DNA of 6,644 nt, taken from positions 1 to 6,644 of the forward strand of contig JALNXT010000087.1 of the NCBI GenBank assembly GCA_023230245.1, read 5' to 3'. Below are positions 3,441 to 6,644 of this stretch, in pieces. The position numbers were made by a program, and so were the translations under genes. Position 1 is the stretch's first letter. Each line of letters begins with the position of its first letter. The notes beneath the pieces were generated by a model. That model made no database searches. It had not been told where the DNA came from and was given only the letters and a program-made list of their open reading frames with translations. Source of the DNA: Candidatus Cloacimonadota bacterium. GTDB taxonomy: Bacteria > Cloacimonadota > Cloacimonadia > Cloacimonadales > Cloacimonadaceae.

Positions 3441-5162
3441 ATGGACAAAAGGTGGCTTATCCCAGCTCCACCGGATGATGCAGCGCACAAAATAACCGAA
3501 GAATTGAGCACCAAACTTAAGCTTCCCAAATTAGTTGCAGACTTATTGTATCGTAAGGGTTTGCAAACCGTGGAAGCCGTGCAGGCTTTCTTTCATCCGC
3601 AATTGGATGGGCTCTTCGATCCCTTCCTCTTTCCAGATATGGAAAAGGCGGTAGGGCGCATCTTGACGGCTATTGACAAGGGTGAACGCATTACCATTTA
3701 TGGCGATTACGATGTGGATGGCACCACTGCAACTGCAGTATTATTCTTAGGGCTAAAACGCATTGGCGCGCTGATAGATTTCTATATTCCCCACCGGATG
3801 ATTGATGGCTATGGCTTATCTTTGGGGAGTTTGGATGCCCTTAGAGAAACAGGCTCATCGCTGATTATCAGTGTGGATTGCGGGGTTAACGCCTTGGAAG
3901 AGATTAATGCGATAAACGCTATGGGCATGGAAATAATCATCACCGATCACCATAATCCCAAGGATGAACTTCCTCCCGCTTATGCCATAATAAATCCCAA
4001 GCTACCGGGATGCAACTACCCATACGAACATCTTGCCGGAGTTGGCGTTGCCTACAAGCTTTTGATGGCAATATACCAGAAACTTGGCATAAATACCCCT
4101 GAAAACACCTTGAAGTACATGGATTTAGTGGCAGTTGGCACGATTGCCGATATTGTCCCCTTGACTTCCGAAAACAGGACTTTTGCCTCTATCGGGCTGC
4201 AACATTTAATCGAAAAGAAGAATCTGGGGCTAAATGCCCTTATCCAGATTTCCGGCATGAACCAGAAGGATCTTGATACCACCGATATCGTATTCGGGAT
4301 TGCCCCCAGAATCAATGCGGCGGGAAGAATGGGCAGTGCAGCGCTCTCGGTGGAGCTCCTTATCTCTACGGACGAAGAACGCAGCGCAGAATATGCCGAG
4401 CTTATCGAGCGACAAAACTCTCTGCGCCAACAAGAAGATCAGAAAACCTTCCACGAAGCTTGCGAGATTATCGACAAGAAATACAAGGACTTACAGCACA
4501 CCTCGTGCATGATTATCTCTTCCGACGGTTGGCATCAAGGGGTGATAGGTATCGTGGCATCCAAACTGGTGGAAAAATACTACCGTCCCGTGATCATGAT
4601 CTCCTTCAAGGATGGCTTTGGCAGCGGCTCGGGACGCAGCGTGGCAGATTTTGACCTCTTTGAAGCGCTAAAGCATACGGAACACAACCTGCACAGCTTT
4701 GGCGGACACAAATATGCCGTGGGCTTAACCATTTATCAGGAATATATCGACCGCTTTGAGAATGAGCTTACGCGCTATGTATCAGACAATCTGAGGCTGG
4801 AACAGATTCAACCGCCCCTGCAAATAGATTACGAGATAGAGCTTTACGATGTAAACAACAATTTGCTGGATGCCATGGAACGTTTTGCCCCGTTTGGGGC
4901 TGGAAACAACCGACCCATCTTTGTTACACGTAAAGTAGCAGTGGCAAATTACCCTTACAATGTGGGACGCAACCACTTGAAAATGAAGGTTGTTAAAGAC
5001 GGGATTTATCTGGATTTAATTGGCTACAATATGGGCGATTATCTGCCATTATTGAAGAAAAACAGCTTTTTGAATATAGCTTACACTCTGGAGTACAACC
5101 GCTTTGGGAATAAAACTTCGATACAGGGTAAGCTGAGCGACCTGGAAATTATAGGAGATTAA
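3441..5162 (+). CDS. recJ: Single-stranded-DNA-specific exonuclease RecJ
   Basis: RecJ digests single-stranded DNA 5' to 3' in the cytoplasm with Mn2+ or Mg2+, serving RecF-pathway recombination, stalled-fork processing and mismatch or base-excision repair. All hallmarks are present in 573 residues, a normal length. DHH domain: YGDYDVDG (87-94, metal ligands Asp89, Asp91, Asp93), HRMIDGYGL (117-125), SVDCGVNA (144-151), TDHH (168-171) and GTIADIVPL (233-241). Linker motif: APRINAAGRMG (288-298). DHHA1 domain: WHQGVIGIVASKL (364-376), GSGSGRS (394-400) and FGGHKYAVG (420-428). The C-terminal OB-fold starts near RFAPFGAGNNRPIF (481-494). No catalytic residue is missing. The ATG at 3441 is the only start after an in-frame TAG at 3417. 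It is the first gene of a tight operon: the lipoprotein gene starts one base after the stop. Confidence 0.97.
   Translation: MDKRWLIPAPPDDAAHKITEELSTKLKLPKLVADLLYRKGLQTVEAVQAFFHPQLDGLFDPFLFPDMEKAVGRILTAIDKGERITIYGDYDVDGTTATAVLFLGLKRIGALIDFYIPHRMIDGYGLSLGSLDALRETGSSLIISVDCGVNALEEINAINAMGMEIIITDHHNPKDELPPAYAIINPKLPGCNYPYEHLAGVGVAYKLLMAIYQKLGINTPENTLKYMDLVAVGTIADIVPLTSENRTFASIGLQHLIEKKNLGLNALIQISGMNQKDLDTTDIVFGIAPRINAAGRMGSAALSVELLISTDEERSAEYAELIERQNSLRQQEDQKTFHEACEIIDKKYKDLQHTSCMIISSDGWHQGVIGIVASKLVEKYYRPVIMISFKDGFGSGSGRSVADFDLFEALKHTEHNLHSFGGHKYAVGLTIYQEYIDRFENELTRYVSDNLRLEQIQPPLQIDYEIELYDVNNNLLDAMERFAPFGAGNNRPIFVTRKVAVANYPYNVGRNHLKMKVVKDGIYLDLIGYNMGDYLPLLKKNSFLNIAYTLEYNRFGNKTSIQGKLSDLEIIGD
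5153..5157 (+). promoter_or_regulatory. Shine-Dalgarno site for the lipoprotein gene, inside recJ
   Basis: AGGAG lies within the last codons of recJ, 6 bases before the ATG at 5164. Ribosomes finishing recJ pass right over it, which suggests coupled translation. Confidence 0.75.
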
Positions 5163-5163
5163 C

Positions 5164-6021
5164 ATGTTTAGTGTATTCTTTTCACTTTGCAGAAAGCATC
5201 GGCTGATATCAAGCAGCCTTCTTATGCTATTGCTATTAAGTATGTTCGCTTGTGGCGGAGCTAACCGCCCTGCACCCATGGACATCGATTCTTACAGCTT
5301 AGTCTCTTCCATTTCGGCAGGGATGCCCGTGCAAAAAGCGGTTTATCATCCCGCCAGCCAAACCTTGTATGCAATGAGCCCCCGCGCGCAGGAAATAAGC
5401 ATCTTCGAGGGCACCGTGCGCAAAAATGTGGTGGGCGGTTTGGGTACTGGAACAAGTAACTTTCAGGCTCTCAGCGATATCGCCGTGGGATTTGATGGCA
5501 GCCTGCTGGCGCTGGATTCTGTTTCCAAAAGCATTAAGATGTTCAGCACAAACGGAAAAGCAAAGGGAATGCTGGAACTGAAAGGTAGCATTCAACCTAC
5601 GTTGATAGCGGTTAATTCTAACCAAAGCTTTTATATTTACGATGCTGCTTCCGCCGAAATCATCCTCTATTCGGCACTGGATGGCAGCGAACAATTCAGG
5701 TTTGGCAAATTTGAATTGAATCAGGTAACACAGCTTAGCTGCAATAGAGATTATGTGGTAGCCTACGACGATACGGAAGACAAAAGCCATATATTTTCCT
5801 CTTTGGGACAGTTTGTGAAAAGCGAAGCAGGGCAAACACTGTTTGATGATTACAATAACGGGCTAAATCTGTATGAAGGATTGCTGGTAAGCCAGATGAG
5901 CCCCGCCTCTCTTGCAGTGGGTGAAGACAGTGGACTTATGAACATCAGCCGTGACATCGTGGTACTGGTGTTTGCAGAAGAAATCCGCATGCTAAGAATT
6001 GGATACAAACAGGTTCGTTAA
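5164..6021 (+). CDS. Lipoprotein with predicted beta-propeller (NHL/TolB-like) domain
   Basis: The N-terminus is a lipoprotein signal: basic KHR at 11-13, a hydrophobic core (about 14-28, rich in Leu) and a lipobox LSMFAC with the acylated cysteine at 30, followed by GGANRP. The Met-Phe at -3/-2 is a loose lipobox, so lipidation is likely rather than certain. The +2 Gly gives no inner-membrane retention signal by the E. coli rule. From about 45 to 280 there are repeated units of roughly 40 residues of the form 'V-x-x-DGSLLALDS-x-SKSIKMFS-NGK' (for example 58-82, 106-131, 147-172, 188-215), typical of NHL or 6-bladed propellers that bind ligands or partners. No enzyme motif is seen. It sits between recJ and lnt with 1- and 0-base gaps. 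I cannot name a specific family. It resembles many short propeller lipoproteins of unknown role. Confidence 0.8.
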   Translation: MFSVFFSLCRKHRLISSSLLMLLLLSMFACGGANRPAPMDIDSYSLVSSISAGMPVQKAVYHPASQTLYAMSPRAQEISIFEGTVRKNVVGGLGTGTSNFQALSDIAVGFDGSLLALDSVSKSIKMFSTNGKAKGMLELKGSIQPTLIAVNSNQSFYIYDAASAEIILYSALDGSEQFRFGKFELNQVTQLSCNRDYVVAYDDTEDKSHIFSSLGQFVKSEAGQTLFDDYNNGLNLYEGLLVSQMSPASLAVGEDSGLMNISRDIVVLVFAEEIRMLRIGYKQVR

Positions 6022-6644
6022 ATGATGCCTTTACTGTGGGTAGCCCTAAGCGCGATATTGATTAGCCTTTCCCGCTTGCCTTTGCATCTGGGATGGCTGG
6101 TGTTTGTTGGCTGGATACCCCTGTTGCACTTCATTGAAAACCGTAAGTGCCAGCTTTGGAAGGCTGCGGCTCTGTTTGCACTAATCTATATCGTAACGCT
6201 CTTCTATTGGATTGCAGATGTTACGCCAGGAGGTCTGGTAGGCATCGTGATCCTCTATGCGCTGCAATACTTGTTGGCATTCTACCTAATTGATCTTATC
6301 CGCAATGCTTTGCCTAAGTGGCGTTATGTCGGCTTTGTCTCTGTGATGATCAGCTTTGAATACCTGCAAAACTATGGAGAAATGCGCTTTCCCTGGTTTA
6401 ACAATGCCTATTCTCTGGCGGATTATACCGTTTTAATTCAAATTGCCGATATCGGTGGGGCTATCCTTATTTCCGGGCTGATCCTGGTGCTAAATGTGCT
6501 GCTCTACAGGGTTATCAAAGGTGAAAAAAGACAGTTGCTGCCCGTGTTGTTGCTACTGCTTGTCTGGCTTGCTTATGGCTATTACTGTTTGGCAAAGCTG
6601 CCCTTAAGTAAGAGTGATGCGAAGATAAGTGTGATGCAACCATC
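6022..6644 (+). CDS. lnt: Apolipoprotein N-acyltransferase, 5' part (cut by window end)
   Basis: Lnt is an inner-membrane enzyme that moves an acyl chain from a phospholipid to the N-terminal cysteine of diacylated lipoproteins, completing maturation so that LolCDE can export them. The 207 visible residues hold a multi-spanning hydrophobic region (segments near 4-36, 47-64, 70-92, 101-115, 137-162 and 171-190). They include the family's conserved block MRFPWFNNAYSLADY (121-135), followed by LIQIADIGGAILISGLILVLN (138-158). The last bases, KISVMQP (201-207), are the first strand of the nitrilase-like catalytic domain. The Glu-Lys-Cys triad lies beyond the window. The ATG at 6022 follows the lipoprotein stop with no gap; a second ATG at 6025 is equally possible. 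Only a weak AGG precedes it, so translation probably depends on ribosomes from the upstream gene. Confidence 0.9.
   Translation, partial: MMPLLWVALSAILISLSRLPLHLGWLVFVGWIPLLHFIENRKCQLWKAAALFALIYIVTLFYWIADVTPGGLVGIVILYALQYLLAFYLIDLIRNALPKWRYVGFVSVMISFEYLQNYGEMRFPWFNNAYSLADYTVLIQIADIGGAILISGLILVLNVLLYRVIKGEKRQLLPVLLLLLVWLAYGYYCLAKLPLSKSDAKISVMQP

Noticed and set aside
5299..5835. 178-codon minus-strand frame opposite the lipoprotein gene
   Set aside because: It is antisense to a gene with a clear signal peptide, ribosome site and operon position. The peptide has no family features, and its length is explained by composition of the sense gene.

Overview
The window reads as a stretch of chromosome from a Gram-negative (diderm) bacterium of moderate GC. 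An apolipoprotein N-acyltransferase gene and a lipoprotein gene imply an outer membrane. The mix of an FGE/SUMF1-fold protein, an IS3-type insertion sequence and many small intergenic palindromes would fit an uncultured anaerobe such as Cloacimonadota. That placement is an impression from gene content, not something the sequence proves.

Region 1 (1-1111) holds an FGE-sulfatase-fold protein, whose 5' end may lie outside the window, and a tightly spaced gene for a 75-residue membrane protein. They look like one operon. Region 2 (1112-1256) is a short spacer that starts with a degenerate 9-bp repeat.

Region 3 (about 1257-2662) is an apparently intact IS3-family element on the minus strand. OrfA (HTH plus coiled coil) and OrfB (DDE integrase with exact D-35-E spacing) overlap by ATGA. 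An A9 run in orfA lies exactly where the -1 frame opens, so an OrfAB fusion by frameshifting is likely. The ends are 17/20 matching inverted repeats. A perfect 44-bp palindrome lies inside the 3' part of orfB and, read on the plus strand, looks like a terminator. The left inverted repeat carries a sigma70-like promoter pointing at it.

Region 4 (about 2663-3440) is roughly 780 bp without a convincing gene but with much structure: an AT-rich nested palindrome carrying an 11-bp tandem duplication, a 21-bp inverted repeat, two hairpins with mutually complementary six-base loops, an 11-bp tandem repeat, and a pair of mutually exclusive hairpins just before recJ.

Region 5 (3441-6644) is a compact plus-strand operon: recJ (single-strand DNA exonuclease), a lipoprotein with a likely beta-propeller, and lnt (cut by the window end). 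The gaps between genes are 1 and 0 bases, so translation is probably coupled. Lnt adds the third acyl chain to lipoproteins, so its neighbour is a plausible substrate, although Lnt acts on lipoproteins in general.

I do not see a clear new defence, secretion or biosynthetic system. The least explained material is the structured DNA in Region 4 and the palindrome and promoter arrangement inside the insertion sequence.
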